Source of the DNA: Metarhizium brunneum
Lineage: Eukaryota > Ascomycota > Sordariomycetes > Hypocreales > Clavicipitaceae
Reading direction: 5' to 3'
Length of the DNA: 64,000 nt
Assembly: GCF_013426205.1 (NCBI RefSeq)
Contig: NC_089422.1
Coordinates: 310,001-374,000 of the forward strand
Each line of letters begins with the position of its first letter. The first letter of the stretch is position 1. The notes under the pieces are model-generated. The model had not been told where the DNA came from and did not search any database. It was given only the letters and a program-made list of their open reading frames with translations. Shown here one piece after another: positions 45,372-56,586 of the stretch. The position numbers and the translations under genes were made by a program.

Positions 45372-46080
45372 ATGCGCAAGGCGCTCCTCTCTTCGTCCGA
45401 GGTATCGGCCCTCGTGTCCATCATCGTCGGTACGGGCAAAATTCCAGACACCCTGGCGCGCATTCCAAGGGCTCAGAGTTGAAATTGGCATTTCTAACGG
45501 GGACGCAGTTATCCTATTCACGCTCGCCCTCTTCCTCAGCGGCTACACCCTCCAGCAGCGCACGCTGCAGGACCTCCGGGTGGCCATTCGACCGGGACAC
45601 ACGAAGCCGTCGCCCAAGGCGCACCTGCCAGACTACTTTACGCGGGAGACGGTGCGGCTGCAGGACGGGACGGTGGTGGTGCGGGAGAGCCTGGCGGACA
45701 AGGACGAGAAGGCGCGCATAGCTAAGAAGTATGAGCTCCGCGAGGACGAGGCCAAGGGCAAGACGAAGACGAGGCGGAAGCAGAAGCAGAAGCAGAGGCA
45801 GGGGGATGACGTGAGACTGGCGCCGGAGCAGCGAGAACATGACGGCGAGGCGCAGGGCGTGGGGGGGACGAAGAGGCAGGCGACGGAGGAGCAGTTGGCG
45901 ATGCTGGAGACGATCAAGGAGCGGGCTGCTGGGCAGGCCTGGGGGGTGGACCATCCTGATCCGCTGGCCAAGAATCCTCTTCCCGTCACGAGGGCGGAGC
46001 GTAGGAAGCTCATTAAGGATGAGATTCAGAGGCTGGCGCAGGCGGATAAGCCGGTGTATTATCAGCGGCGGCTGTGGTGA
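45372..46080 (+). CDS. Single-pass membrane protein of unknown function
   Basis: Two exons, 45372-45429 and 45509-46080, 209 residues; the 79-nt intron sits inside the membrane segment and joins ...VSIIV to VILFTLALF. The N-terminus MRKALLSSSEVSALVS leads into one hydrophobic helix (about residues 11-31) ending LSGYTLQQRTLQDLR. The rest is soluble, highly charged and probably helical: a PxxxHLPDYFTRETVRLQDG block, a Lys/Gln-rich linker (KQKQKQRQ) and a conserved-looking C-terminus PVTRAERRKLIKDEIQRLAQ. I do not recognise the family. The layout (short N-terminal anchor, basic soluble tail) is consistent with an ER or mitochondrial membrane protein; this is inference. It is divergent from prp38 and shares a 336-base promoter region. 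Confidence 0.78.
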
Positions 46081-47168
46081 TGGTGGGAGTGTTGGGGGTA
46101 GGATGGTTTCGTCTGTGTGCTGACCAGATTGTCAGGGTACGCCGTCATGTGTAAATGGAATGAGTATGATTTGTATTGTAGAATGTAAAGAATGATGACC
46201 ATCTTTGCTACTGTCCATCTTTTGTCGTACAAGGCATCAAGTTGGTGTACATACTTGACCCGGCTAGAGCCGACTCTTGACAGCCACTATGAGCCGGTGA
46301 CGGAGGTTGTACAAGGTAATGCGGTCAATGGACGGCGTAGACCATGGAGTTTCTTCGACACGTCACAGCAGTGCTTTCCGCCCTGGCTGCGAGGCTGGCG
46401 GTCAATTGGCAACTATGTACTTGTATACATACATAGTTGCAGCCAAGACAATACGAGTTGATGGCGAGCCGTGTTGTCTTGGCACGAGACGCCATGGGTG
46501 TCCGCTTACGATTCTGGCTCTCGTCGGAAGAAAGGCGACGTGGCTTCGGAGCTGACGGCTACACAAGGTGCGCTTCTAAGACTTCCAAGTGTGTCTCATG
46601 GCGGTGGTGATGCCTCTCCATCTCCTCAAGTTGCTACTGCTAGGCGACGTTCCCGCAAAGGTGCGGCACGTTGTATCGCGCGTGCTATGCATGCATTCTC
46701 TGCCCGAAAATGAAACATGGTATACGGAGTATAAATAAAACCAAGGAAAATAAAACAAAACAATAATGGAGCAAATTCCAGCACAGCCCACAGCCCCAAC
46801 CTTGTCCGGGACGGACCACGGCCTCGACTCTCGCAAAACACGGCTCTCGGTAGCCCAAAATACCAGTTGGACCACGTGTGCAGCCCGTCAACGGTCTCAA
46901 GTCAGCTGCCATCAGGCCACTTGCAACAAGGCCAATTCAACTCCACACAAAGCGCCTGCTTGCTTGCATGCACGCGCCCAGCGAGACGGAAACAGAATGA
47001 GGGACTCAGCCTTACGGCCGGGACGCGTCCAGATGAAGCAGCCCCTGCCGACGGGCGCCGCTTGCCCACCGCCCGGCCAATCAGGGGCCTGCGCGCCGCC
47101 AAGCACACGCCAGGTCTGGCCCCCAAACAGCTTGCCACGTTTTTTTTTAGGAAACATGGCCCCGTCGC

Positions 47169-47210
47169 AAAAAAAAAAAAAAAAAAAAAGAGAGAGGGAG
47201 AGAGACAGAC
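47169..47210 (+). repeat. A21 homopolymer followed by GA-rich run
   Basis: Twenty-one A followed by GAGAGAGGGAGAGAGACAG. It looks like a microsatellite or an old poly(A)-like tail, but no retroposed gene was found next to it. Confidence 0.8.
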
Positions 47211-48371
47211 TATCGGCGTCTTGCGTCTCAGCCTTTTGCAGAAACTGGCCGTGTATCCCGGTCCCGTCCCGGCGGTCTGGAATCCAATCGTGGCGCCGGG
47301 ACGTTTTAAGCCAAGGCCACAAAAAAAAAATTATGAATTGATGACATCGACGCAGCGGCACCCTGCTGAAGCCGGCATTTCCGTAGCCCCGCGGATAAAT
47401 TGGCGCTGGGCCAATTTCCAAGGGTCCGCCTCGGCCTAGTGCCCAGCTGGAGGTGACGTGGTGGAATGGACCGGACACGCTGGTCTGGTGCATGCCGTCC
47501 CTGCCAAGAGCGATTGCGAGCCGTGGGAGCCGTGGGCGCCGGAAAAGATTGTACGAAGGAAGGTGGGCCGCAGGCGCGAGGCAGAGATTCTCGGAAATCA
47601 TGTGCCGTCGGGGAATACGAGTCAAGTGTCCAAGTTTTTGACCGGGGGGAACGGACACTTTTGGTTTCAAGACTGAAGTTTTTTTTCTTGCCAAACGAAT
47701 TCATCATGGGTAATTTGAGGAATGTTCGGCATTGGATTCCATACAGGGGGGGAAGAGTCTGAAAACGGCCATGGCGGCCGGGATGTAGCAAGTTGCGAGA
47801 AGAGGCCTGTCTTGTCTGATTCATGTCCGGGGCGAGGATGCGTGAGGAATCATTGGTGGGCCTGGAGCTAGCAGGGCGCGCTGCCAAGACGTAAAACAAT
47901 TAGAGAGAGAGAAAAAAAATGAGTGCCCGAGCGTTTCGTTTTCTCGATGCCGGGGCCCCGGGATGGCGTTGAGTCAGGGACCGTGAAGAAGGGCCAAGTC
48001 GGCAAATGCTGGAATCGTCCGTGGGTGTGGGTAAGAGGCAGCAGTGCGGTAAGTGTACTCGGTAGTACAGATATGGTCATATGGATACATGGTATAAAAT
48101 GGAGGCACCAGTGACGGACACGCTCACCAAGACAAGGTGTAGGATCATTGATGCCAGTCATTCATGGGTGTGAGGCGATGGAACAGACAGACAGCATGTC
48201 ACGATGAAAAATAGAACATGACGCACATGCACAAGTAAGCACAGCGGACGCAGTTCATTGATACAAACACAAAAGAAAGGCAATGGAGACAACCAAGTGT
48301 AGCATAGTGTCATGACTCATCAGTACCATGACAATAAACGTCACCAACTAGACACATTTATAAACAAGTCA

Positions 48372-48395
48372 AGCAAGTGTAGCAAGTGTAGCAAG
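48372..48395 (+). repeat. Tandem repeat of a 9-base unit AGCAAGTGT
   Basis: Two full and one partial copies of AGCAAGTGT in tandem, within a CA/AT-rich stretch about 260 bases beyond the stop codon of the minus-strand gene at 48.7 kb. Probably a simple microsatellite. Confidence 0.65.
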
Positions 48396-48656
48396 CATCA
48401 TCACCATCACATCACAAAAGTCAAAGCCAGATTCATAAGAGTGGTATATGCCCAAAGGGCGGCATTAGAAATATATAACCAAGGATAAAAATAAAAGTAA
48501 AACCAAGTTATAAGCCCCCACCCGTGGTATCCCTTCCAGAGCGCCATGCTAAAAACCCAAAGAAAACGCAGCCATGCTCGCATAGTCAAACATCCAAATG
48601 ATAGGCGGATGAAAAGACAAAGAAGAAAAAGGTCATGCAGCCAGCGCATGCACTAG

Positions 48657-49472
48657 TTACAAGTCGGCCACCGTCTCGGCCTCGCCCTCTCCCTCTCCCT
48701 CAGTCTCGTTAAACACCACGCCGCGCCGCTTCCAGCCACTCCGCTTCATCAGGTCCTCGAGGCTATCGAGCGACCGCATAGGCGGCCTCTTGGGCGTGGA
48801 CACGCTGCGCTTGTGGCTAAAGTTGGGCACGTCCAGCGGCACGGGGGCGTCGGAGCCCGGCGTCTCGTCGAGGTCGAGGTCGTCCACCGACGAGAGGTCC
48901 CGGTCCAGGTCCAGGTCCAGCGTCTGGATGGTCGAGTCGGACCAGCGCGAGCGCGGCATAGGCGGCCGCCGCGAGGCCAGCTGCAGCGTAAAGTAGTCCT
49001 GGGCGTCACCGAAGACGGGAGCATCGTCGTGCTCCGGGGGCGGCGAGGGCGGCAGCAGCGTCGTCTCGGTGGTGTGCGAGAAGTGCAGTGCCTGTGCCTT
49101 GCCGACGACGGTGTAGTCGCCGCCGTCAAAGTCCTCGTCGTCGGTAGAGTCGTCGAAAAAGGTCGAGGCCGGCGCGTGGGCGCACCGCTCGGGGCTGATG
49201 AGCGGCCGGTCGTGCAGCCGCGGCGGCGGGTGGAAGGTTGGGTGCGCGCTGAGGGGGCCGAAGCCCGGCGATGTGCTGCCCGTCGTGGGCGTTCTGGCTG
49301 ACGAGAGCGCGCGTGCCGTCGAGGCCGACGACGTGGAGCATGTGGAGGATGTGGACGGCGACGAGGACAGCGAGCTGCCGGAGAAGGAGACCTTGCGGAT
49401 GTGCAGGTCCTTGGGCTTGTGTGTCTTTCGCCGCTGGCTGAAGCTGTGGCCGATGTTGCCGAGGACGTGCAT
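48657..49472 (-). CDS. Ser-rich protein of unknown function
   Basis: Single exon, 271 residues, no recognised domain. The N-terminus is basic (MHVLGNIGHSFSQRRKTHKP) and followed by a Ser/Thr-rich low-complexity region at about residues 28-70. The middle has acidic islands (FFDDSTDDEDFDGGDYTVVG) that could be casein-kinase or docking sites. The C-terminus has FSHKRSVSTPKRPPMRSLDS and LMKRSGWKRRGVVFNE, whose RSVST and RSLDS look like basophilic kinase sites. Conserved-looking short motifs inside disorder suggest a regulatory or scaffold role, but this is speculation. The frame, start context and length are the only firm evidence. The very long upstream space suggests complex regulation. Confidence 0.68.
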   Translation of the reverse strand: MHVLGNIGHSFSQRRKTHKPKDLHIRKVSFSGSSLSSSPSTSSTCSTSSASTARALSSARTPTTGSTSPGFGPLSAHPTFHPPPRLHDRPLISPERCAHAPASTFFDDSTDDEDFDGGDYTVVGKAQALHFSHTTETTLLPPSPPPEHDDAPVFGDAQDYFTLQLASRRPPMPRSRWSDSTIQTLDLDLDRDLSSVDDLDLDETPGSDAPVPLDVPNFSHKRSVSTPKRPPMRSLDSLEDLMKRSGWKRRGVVFNETEGEGEGEAETVADL

Positions 49473-52400
49473 GTTGGGCCAGTCGGGGGTGTGTGGTAGA
49501 ATGATGTCGTCGGTGTTGCGAGGTTGTGTGTGCTTGTAGAGTCAAGTATACACGTCAATAGTCTGGTGGTTGATTTCCGTCGGGGTATTGCTGGCACAGC
49601 CGACGGGGAGATGATCAGATGGCTCGTCTGAGCAGACGTGGTGAGACGTAGGTCCAAGTATATGTATAAGATATGTTTATGTTTGCGTGCCAACGTCCGG
49701 GCTGGGCGTTGCTCCGGACCATCAATGTCAACATGTATGTATGACGCCTGGTCCTGGCAGAGGAGGGATGGCACGATGCGGCCGGTGGGAAGGGCATTCA
49801 ATATGTACCAAGTAGGATACGGAGAGCTGGCCGTGAGGTGTCTGGTGCTGCTGCAGGTACGTACATACGTCAACGCACAAAGTACGTCAACACGGCGGGG
49901 GGGTGGGGGCGTGAGGCGACAGGGATGTTGCGAAAACGGGACCTGATGGGGGCCCCCCCTGGCGGACCTGATGACTGTGACCGCGCACCCATGTACCCAA
50001 GACAGACCCCTGTCGAGCTCGTCGCCCACCACTGATACCACTGATGGCTCATCGCAGGCCGCGGCTCCGCCACCAGCACGCCAGCGACGCCAGCGACGCC
50101 TCGTCCGCACTAGCACAAGTTGCTCACGCAAAGGGCGACGACATGGCCGACGCCGTCACGGCCAAGTGCGCCGGTGAGACACGACAGCCCGCTCAACATG
50201 ACAGCTTCACCACATGCATCGGGATTCACGATTGCACGGAGTGCTCCAAACATACAGAGACATGTGGACGGAGCAGTCGGCGAGAGGCGTCCCAAGTCGT
50301 GGTCCAGAGCCCAGCTGCCAAGGCCCAGCAGCAACAGGACGTCAGGTTTACAACACGACACTCCAGGCCGTACGTAGGAGTCGGTACAATTCACAATTTC
50401 AATCTTATCTCTTGTTTCGTCCGTCATCCCTCCATCATCAGCCCATGCCCTGTTCCAGACACAGCAGCGCTCGTCATCAAGCTCAGCCTTTGTCAGCCGC
50501 CAGCTATTCCCAACCAAAAGGCAGCCATCTCATCATGGACCGAAAATCGCACAAATCACCACGCCCACGGCATGCCCCAAATGGCCCGTGAACGAGCTGC
50601 CCCCCTGTCCCATTGAGGTCATCCGCCTCGTATGATGGTCGCGCTCCCACCAACGACAGCCGCCGGCGACCACCCAGGCCCTGCTGCGCTGACGGGGCCC
50701 GCCGTAACGGAGGGAAAAGAAAGAAAATAAGTTGGATAAAATAAAATCAAGTAGATGAAATAAAATAAAATTACCAGGCTCGATTGCATCCTGTCTCTGG
50801 CGGTCTCCAGCGGTCCCAGCTACCGAGGACGGTGTTGGACCACCCCGGTCGGGACGATGCTCGCTTGAACCCTGTTCGGATCTGAAGCTACCGCAGCCAT
50901 CGCCATGTTTCGTTTCGGGGCGGAGCAGCACCAAATACGCAGGTAGTACAGATGCGTTTGTTTCCCAAGACCGTCGCAAGAGGACCCAGATTTTTTTTTG
51001 GGATTTTTTGATTTTTTAAATTGTAATTTATTTCCATTCAACGTCTGGTCTGGTCTGGATTCACAAGCTCTGGCCGTGGGTAGCATCGCGGCCCTGGGCG
51101 GAGCAGCTCTCGCTCTTTGACTTTCCGGACAAAGATACTCGGCGCGACAGATGGCCTCATCGGGCGATGGCACCGTGGAGCGGGGAAATCGTAAAAAGCC
51201 ACATCTGGCCTATTTCCACCAATATGGTATGCTGCCCGGCTGCCCGGCGGCTGCCCGCGTCTTGTTTGCCTTGATGTCAAGTAAAGTGCCAAACTGAGCC
51301 TCATGAGTTTCGTAAAGAGCGTGCATTGCGTCAGAGACATGGGGGCGCGCAGTGAGTCGACGCATCCACTGGCGTAGTACAATATGCATGTCGTCGGTTT
51401 CTGTCTGTCCCATGTCGCAACATTTCATTTCGGGCGCGCCCCGCTTCTTCTTTTTTTCATCTCTGCGCTGACGCTGACCGCCTTGGGGAACATTGAAGGG
51501 AGGGAGGGATGGGGGCACGAACAAGGCCGGCCCGCAGATTGGGACTGTCGGGACTACGCCACTCGGCTCTGGCTGAGGGTGAAATGTGAGCGAGCGTGAG
51601 CGTGAGCGAGGAGGAGGGAGTGAATGGTGTGCGTCTGGTCTGGTCGCATCAGAGCCGGTGGGCTTTGTGGGCAGACGGATCCCGCGATTCGCTCCGGACG
51701 ACATTGATAGAAAAGGGCCAATTGGTCCATGTGCGAGATGCGAGACAGGTCCCCGGTGGCACTTCACTTTTCTTTCAGCCAGCAACTCGTTGTGGCTGAC
51801 GGTGCCTGAGCCTGGACCTCGATCGCCGTTCTGCCATGTCACGGATGGGTGACTCTGGTACCTGGTGCTAGTGCCGTCTCCAAGACACGCCGACGGTTCC
51901 TGTCTGGAGTACCGCCTGGCCTAGCGTCGAGACATGAGATGGGCTGAACTCTGCTTCATGACTGGAATGCACCATTGTCTGCGGAGTACGATGAGTCAGT
52001 TCAATGTTGGCAATTAACGCGGGTTTCGCGCTGCATCTACACATTGGATGCCAGCAACGACTTCGCCAGTCTAATGCAGGCACAACAAGCTAGGGGCACG
52101 ACGCATCCCACGCACCTACCGTCAAGTACATAGTTGCTAGCTAGCTCTGCCAGACCGCTCTTCAACGTTGTATGTTGTCTGGAGCTTTGTCCACGCCCCT
52201 AGGTGCAATCAATATCATGGTCTGGTGTGTTTTTGTTTGTCCACCGTCACCGCGAATAGCGTCTGCCTGGAGGCGAACCTAATCTACGACCCCCGGACTT
52301 GTTCACCTTGCTTTTTTCTTTTTTTACTCTTGCTGGCTGCGCAACCCGCGCTTGGGGCTGAAATCAAAGACACGCAATTTCCCGCGACACCTCTCCAGCG

Positions 52401-55400
52401 CAGCAAGGGTTCTGTCGATGGATGGATGGATGCGCTGCGGGCCGCAGAGTGCCGCACTAGAGGGGTCGATGGGACACGATCAATGAGGCAGATGCTGCCA
52501 AGGAGGGGGGAGAGGAAGGCTGCGATGCGATGCGCGCGAGCGGACGGGTGCAATCAGAGGGATTGATTGATACCAAGGATCAAGTACATGTACATACATA
52601 CATGCCTGCAGGCCAAGCAAGACGAGCAAGGCGGCCGTCGTCATGAAACAAAACCACCGCCAAGCCAACGTCGGTCCTGTAAACTACCGTCAGATGACCA
52701 GCACGCACCCATCCTCCCTCGTCGCGATGCAAAAGCCCGCAGTTGTGCATTCTATGACGCCCTCTTCACCGCATCCAGCCGCCAATCACGCGCGCCGCCT
52801 CTGTCCCCCGCAACTCTGCAACTTGATAGTACTCGAGCATCACATCATTCCTCATGCTATCCAAACCTTGGCTTTCGGCCCCTTGCAGCTCCCCTCCTGC
52901 ACGCCGACCTAGCGCCGTGGCATCGCAGCCGAAAAGGGCATTATAACTCAACGTCTATATCAACAACGAGGGGCACTGGGCATTTCGCGCTTGAGAAAAC
53001 TATAAATTTTTCTGCCTTCTTCTCCGCAAACTTAGACGGCCCCGTCGTCAAAATGCAGCAGTAGCAGTAATGCAACATCAGACGGTTTCCCTTTTTCAGA
53101 GCCCCCCAGTGCCCCCAGTGCCCCCAAAAACCCAAAAACCACGACACCAGCCAATGGACGCGACCAGTCACATTAGGCGGCCGAGGTTTCACGGCAGCCC
53201 AATTCGGCCCAACACGTCTTCACGTGGGCGGCTCGGTCTGTGCGCCCAGTTGACATGTAAGATTGATGCAAGGCTGGCAGAGCGAGCCACGGACCTGGGA
53301 CTTGTTGTGCGTCCGACAAACAGCGGCCAGGCAGGGGAAAACATTGAACGCATACGGAGTAATTGCTTCCATTTCGCTTCGCTGCGCGCCGCCGGTCCAT
53401 CTGCGCACCGCCGCACCGTGACGTTGCCGGGCGAATCTGGCCAGAACCACGCACCCCCACGGACCTGTACAAAAAAAGAAGAAAAAAAAAGACGCATCAG
53501 TTCGTCACGGAGCACAATGCCCAAGTAAGAGGCAATTGTGAAACTCTAAATGCACATGTACTCCGTATACTCCGTATAATATCAGCGGGCGTCGTGCCGC
53601 CTTCTCACCCTCTTGCTCGATCGAGCTGCGCCACTCGCCGACCAGGGCTTGCATGCCGGCGCCACAGGTTCGCGACTAGGCCCCTTGCGGGCGGGCATCT
53701 TGTGCCCGTCAGCGCAGCCAGACGCCGCAATCTAATCAAATCAGCTTGCATGTGCACGCAGCCCGCACGCATCAATGCCTGGTGCTGAGTGTGCAGATTT
53801 TCCGTCTGGTGGGAAACCAGTCACTCGTGCCTGTGGCGTCTGACCTGCGCGCTACAGCTTGTCGTGGAGGGCGCTCGGGATGTACTATTGACGCCGGCGG
53901 GCTGATGTCGGATGACGGGGCCCCTAGGGGGAGAAGATTAAGTTCTGTCAGTTTTGCCTTTTTTTTTTTTGTGCTGGTGATACTTGGGCGCCAAGTACCG
54001 ACACAGGAGACGAGACGAAAAAAAAAGGGCCAGCGGCGCAAGCGGCGGCGCGGGCGGTGGTGGCGGGTCAACACGTTGACCCGATGAGGCCCAGCAGGAC
54101 GCAAAATGCCTCGCATGTGGCCATCGGCTCTGGCGATGGCTCGCCGGGTGCGGGGAACAGTCGACGTTGGGGAAGCAGGACACTGGGGCAGCAGCAGTCG
54201 TGATGTTGTCCATGTTTGTGCGGTCGCCAAGAAGGCCCCCGTGGTGAAATCCGTGCCCAACAAGTGAGGTTGTGCTGCCTGCGTCCGACGGACCTGACCA
54301 GACATGGACGGCGCGGTTTGAGCCGTCGTCAGCTATTGCGCTTTTGTAACGAGTGTGCGTCGGCGTCTGCCATACCATCAAATACCGTACCCCTGCCTCC
54401 GCAGGCCTCGTGAACCGCATCCTTGGCGTACATACATGCACGCTGCTGTGCCCAGCTTTCATGCATTGTCTGGTACAATATGGCAGTTTCACGGCAACCA
54501 CGGTTCTCGACACAACCTTGTCGGCAGCAATCGATGTAAAAATTCAATTTCCCCAAGTACAATGTAATTTCAGCCGAAAAAGTCCCTTGTCGACCGGTAC
54601 ACGCCCGGCTGTGTTGCATCTCCAACCTTCAACTACCTACCCTATTTCTCACTCCCCATTGGCCCGTCACCCTTGTTTCCGCATCTGCAAATAGCGTCAT
54701 CGTGCCGGCATACCCCGGCCAAACGACATCATGGCTGGTGATCTGATACACACTGAACCTGTTTTCCCTCGTTTGGCCCTGAGCACGGCAACGGCCGAGT
54801 CCATCATTCGTGTGCTTCGTTCGTCCTCGTTGCCCCTCGGACATGGCTCGTTTGTTTCCTGCTGCACACCGTCGGTTGCGCGGGCGCCTCATCAATTGCC
54901 TTCCGGCTTCTGGCCGCGTTGGTCGGCACGGGAATGCGGCAGCGGTGCCAGTATGAATCTTCTCCACCAACCTCGAGAGCAGCCTACGTTGTGTTGCGTT
55001 GCGTTGCGTCATCCGTCGTCGGTGCTCAATGCTAAGCTTTTGCTGGACCGGTCGATCATCGGCCTTGTTGCATTTGCCGCGCATTCCGACGTCTGTGTTG
55101 GACGATCTGCCTTCGCGAGTTGATCGCTTCGTATTGCCGCAAAGGCACCATCCTGTTTGAACGCGGCCCATTTGATGCCGAGCGGTGCAATCGCATTTGT
55201 CGACCTCGCATCACTCGTGTCAAGGCGACGATTCGCTTTCCACAGCCCATCATCTCGTATTACTACACCAGGCACTATTTGCTTGACCGTGGCCCAAGTG
55301 GTGAAATGGCGGTCGACCTTTGTCATCCACGCCCAGTAGCCAGACCGCAGACTAATGCATGCCAAGCCCTCATGTCCAATCACTTAACCTCCGAGCGCAC

Positions 55401-56092
55401 CGTTGAGGAGCTTGCAGTAGACTGTTTCCCCATCGTGATGACTGACTTCTTCACCGCCGGCACAGCTTCGCCCATCTGCAAGGGGAGTCAATACTAATGC
55501 CTTGCTGTCTCGTCTCTCCCAGCAAATGCACCGACACCTCACTAGCAGCCCGACTACCCCATATCCGTCTCCGACTACACGCCTTCTTGGAAGTTTCCAC
55601 ACGTCCGTCGCACCTCCGCCCCCAAGTCCCCTATCGATGATGCCTTTTCTGGAGCCTCGTGGCAACTACGGCCAAACCGAAAAAGACAAAAAAGCAAAAA
55701 AAGGGAGACGCCCTACGCCAGACCGACTGCCCATCGGTCTCTAATGCCATGATTGCCACGCACAGATACGCCAGCCATGGCCTCTCGCAGATCTTTGTTT
55801 CGGCGCCCCTGAATCCATGTGCCGTGTACATTCCAGTGCGACAATCAGTGCCCCGCGCGTAAAGTGGTCGCCTTGTCTGGAAGGACCGTGATGATGGTTT
55901 GCATCAGATTCTTTTCCCAGCTCGCAAGCCGCGCAGGGTCCAGCGTGGGCCCAAGACAAACCGATGCAATAGTCTCGGACAATGACGTCCTTCCAAGGCC
56001 GTCGTCATCTCCGTTTCACAGCCTGCATCGGTCCCGTAGAGGATTATAGCATACCAACCCAAGACTGGGGCCGCGCAACCGCAGCAGGCACA
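49473..56092. other. Very long gene-poor stretch (6.6 kb)
   Basis: No frame shows a recognisable family or a plausible exon chain on either strand. It lies upstream of the Ser-rich protein gene and downstream of cox16. Features noted: three exact TACGGAGTA/TACTCCGTA copies (53353-53361 and a tandem pair at 53559-53576), several A- or T-runs (about 51000, 53470-53490, 53950) and short TACA repeats (52587-52600). It may contain long non-coding RNA or extended regulatory DNA. Confidence 0.4.
53559..53576. promoter_or_regulatory. Tandem pair of TACTCCGTA
   Basis: Two head-to-tail copies of the nonamer TACTCCGTA with no spacer. Six other single copies (either orientation) occur in the window. Its role is unknown; it may be a protein-binding site or the footprint of a small mobile sequence. 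Confidence 0.5.
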
Positions 56093-56586
56093 TCACAGAA
56101 TGCCGTCGTTTTCGCCCGGTAGTCGCTCGACACGCTTCTGCTCCCAGTTGTCGAGATCTCGTCCCGCAAGGCGCTGCAATTTCATACACTTGCGTCAGCT
56201 AGCAGTTCTCCCTTTACAGCCAAGCGGCCCCCCCTTCTCATTGAAGTTTATGGCGATATCGCGGGACAAAAACATCCTTCAAGACTACTAAAACAGCCCC
56301 CGAATAGTAGCGGACTTACGTAGTACTCCTCCTTCATGTCTACCTTGCGAGCGGCCCGCCTCACGCCAAACTCTTCCTCCTTGGTCATCTGCCGGACCTT
56401 GCGGTCGTGTCGCTCGTACCGGATGGCCGTCGCGGGCGTCAGGACAAACGAGCCCGCGACGACGACGGCAAGGAACGGCAGCCCAAACATGGCAAAGGGG
56501 TGCTTATTCATGAGACGCCGGTACTGGGAGCCGAGCCTGCTGGCCTCGCCGGCCCCGCGGAACTTGTTGCTCTGGAAGGTTGGCAT
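56093..56586 (-). CDS. cox16: Cytochrome c oxidase assembly protein Cox16
   Basis: Mitochondrial inner-membrane protein needed for complex IV assembly (Cox1/Cox2 module). Two minus-strand exons, 56586-56320 and 56173-56093, 115 residues. The start MPTFQSNKFRG was chosen because the longer open frame upstream is not conserved-looking and the family begins this way. One membrane helix (FAMFGLPFLAVVVAGSFVLT) is preceded by a basic segment and followed by the Cox16 signature RYERHDRKVRQMTKEE and VDMKEEYYRLAGRDLDNWEQ, which is completed by splicing the 146-nt intron (GTAAGT ... TTGCAG). The C-terminus is RVERLPGENDGIL. Without the intron the frame would end after KEEYY, so the second exon is well supported. 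Confidence 0.95.

Larger units (their letters stand above)
46081..48656. other. Gene-free spacer (2.6 kb)
   Basis: No supported gene. One TACGGAGTA at 46723-46731, the A21/GA tract at 47169-47210, another A-run near 47321 and a small tandem repeat at 48372-48395. Long open frames across 46.9-47.9 kb run through the homopolymers and are not coding-like. Confidence 0.45.

Noticed and set aside
46912..47899. Minus-strand frames of about 200-260 codons spanning 46.9-47.9 kb
   Set aside because: They run through homopolymer tracts (read as poly-Phe) and show no family resemblance.
48749..50131. 460-codon minus-strand frame overlapping the Ser-rich protein gene
   Set aside because: Arg/Pro/Thr-rich shadow in another frame of the coding exon, extending into non-coding DNA.
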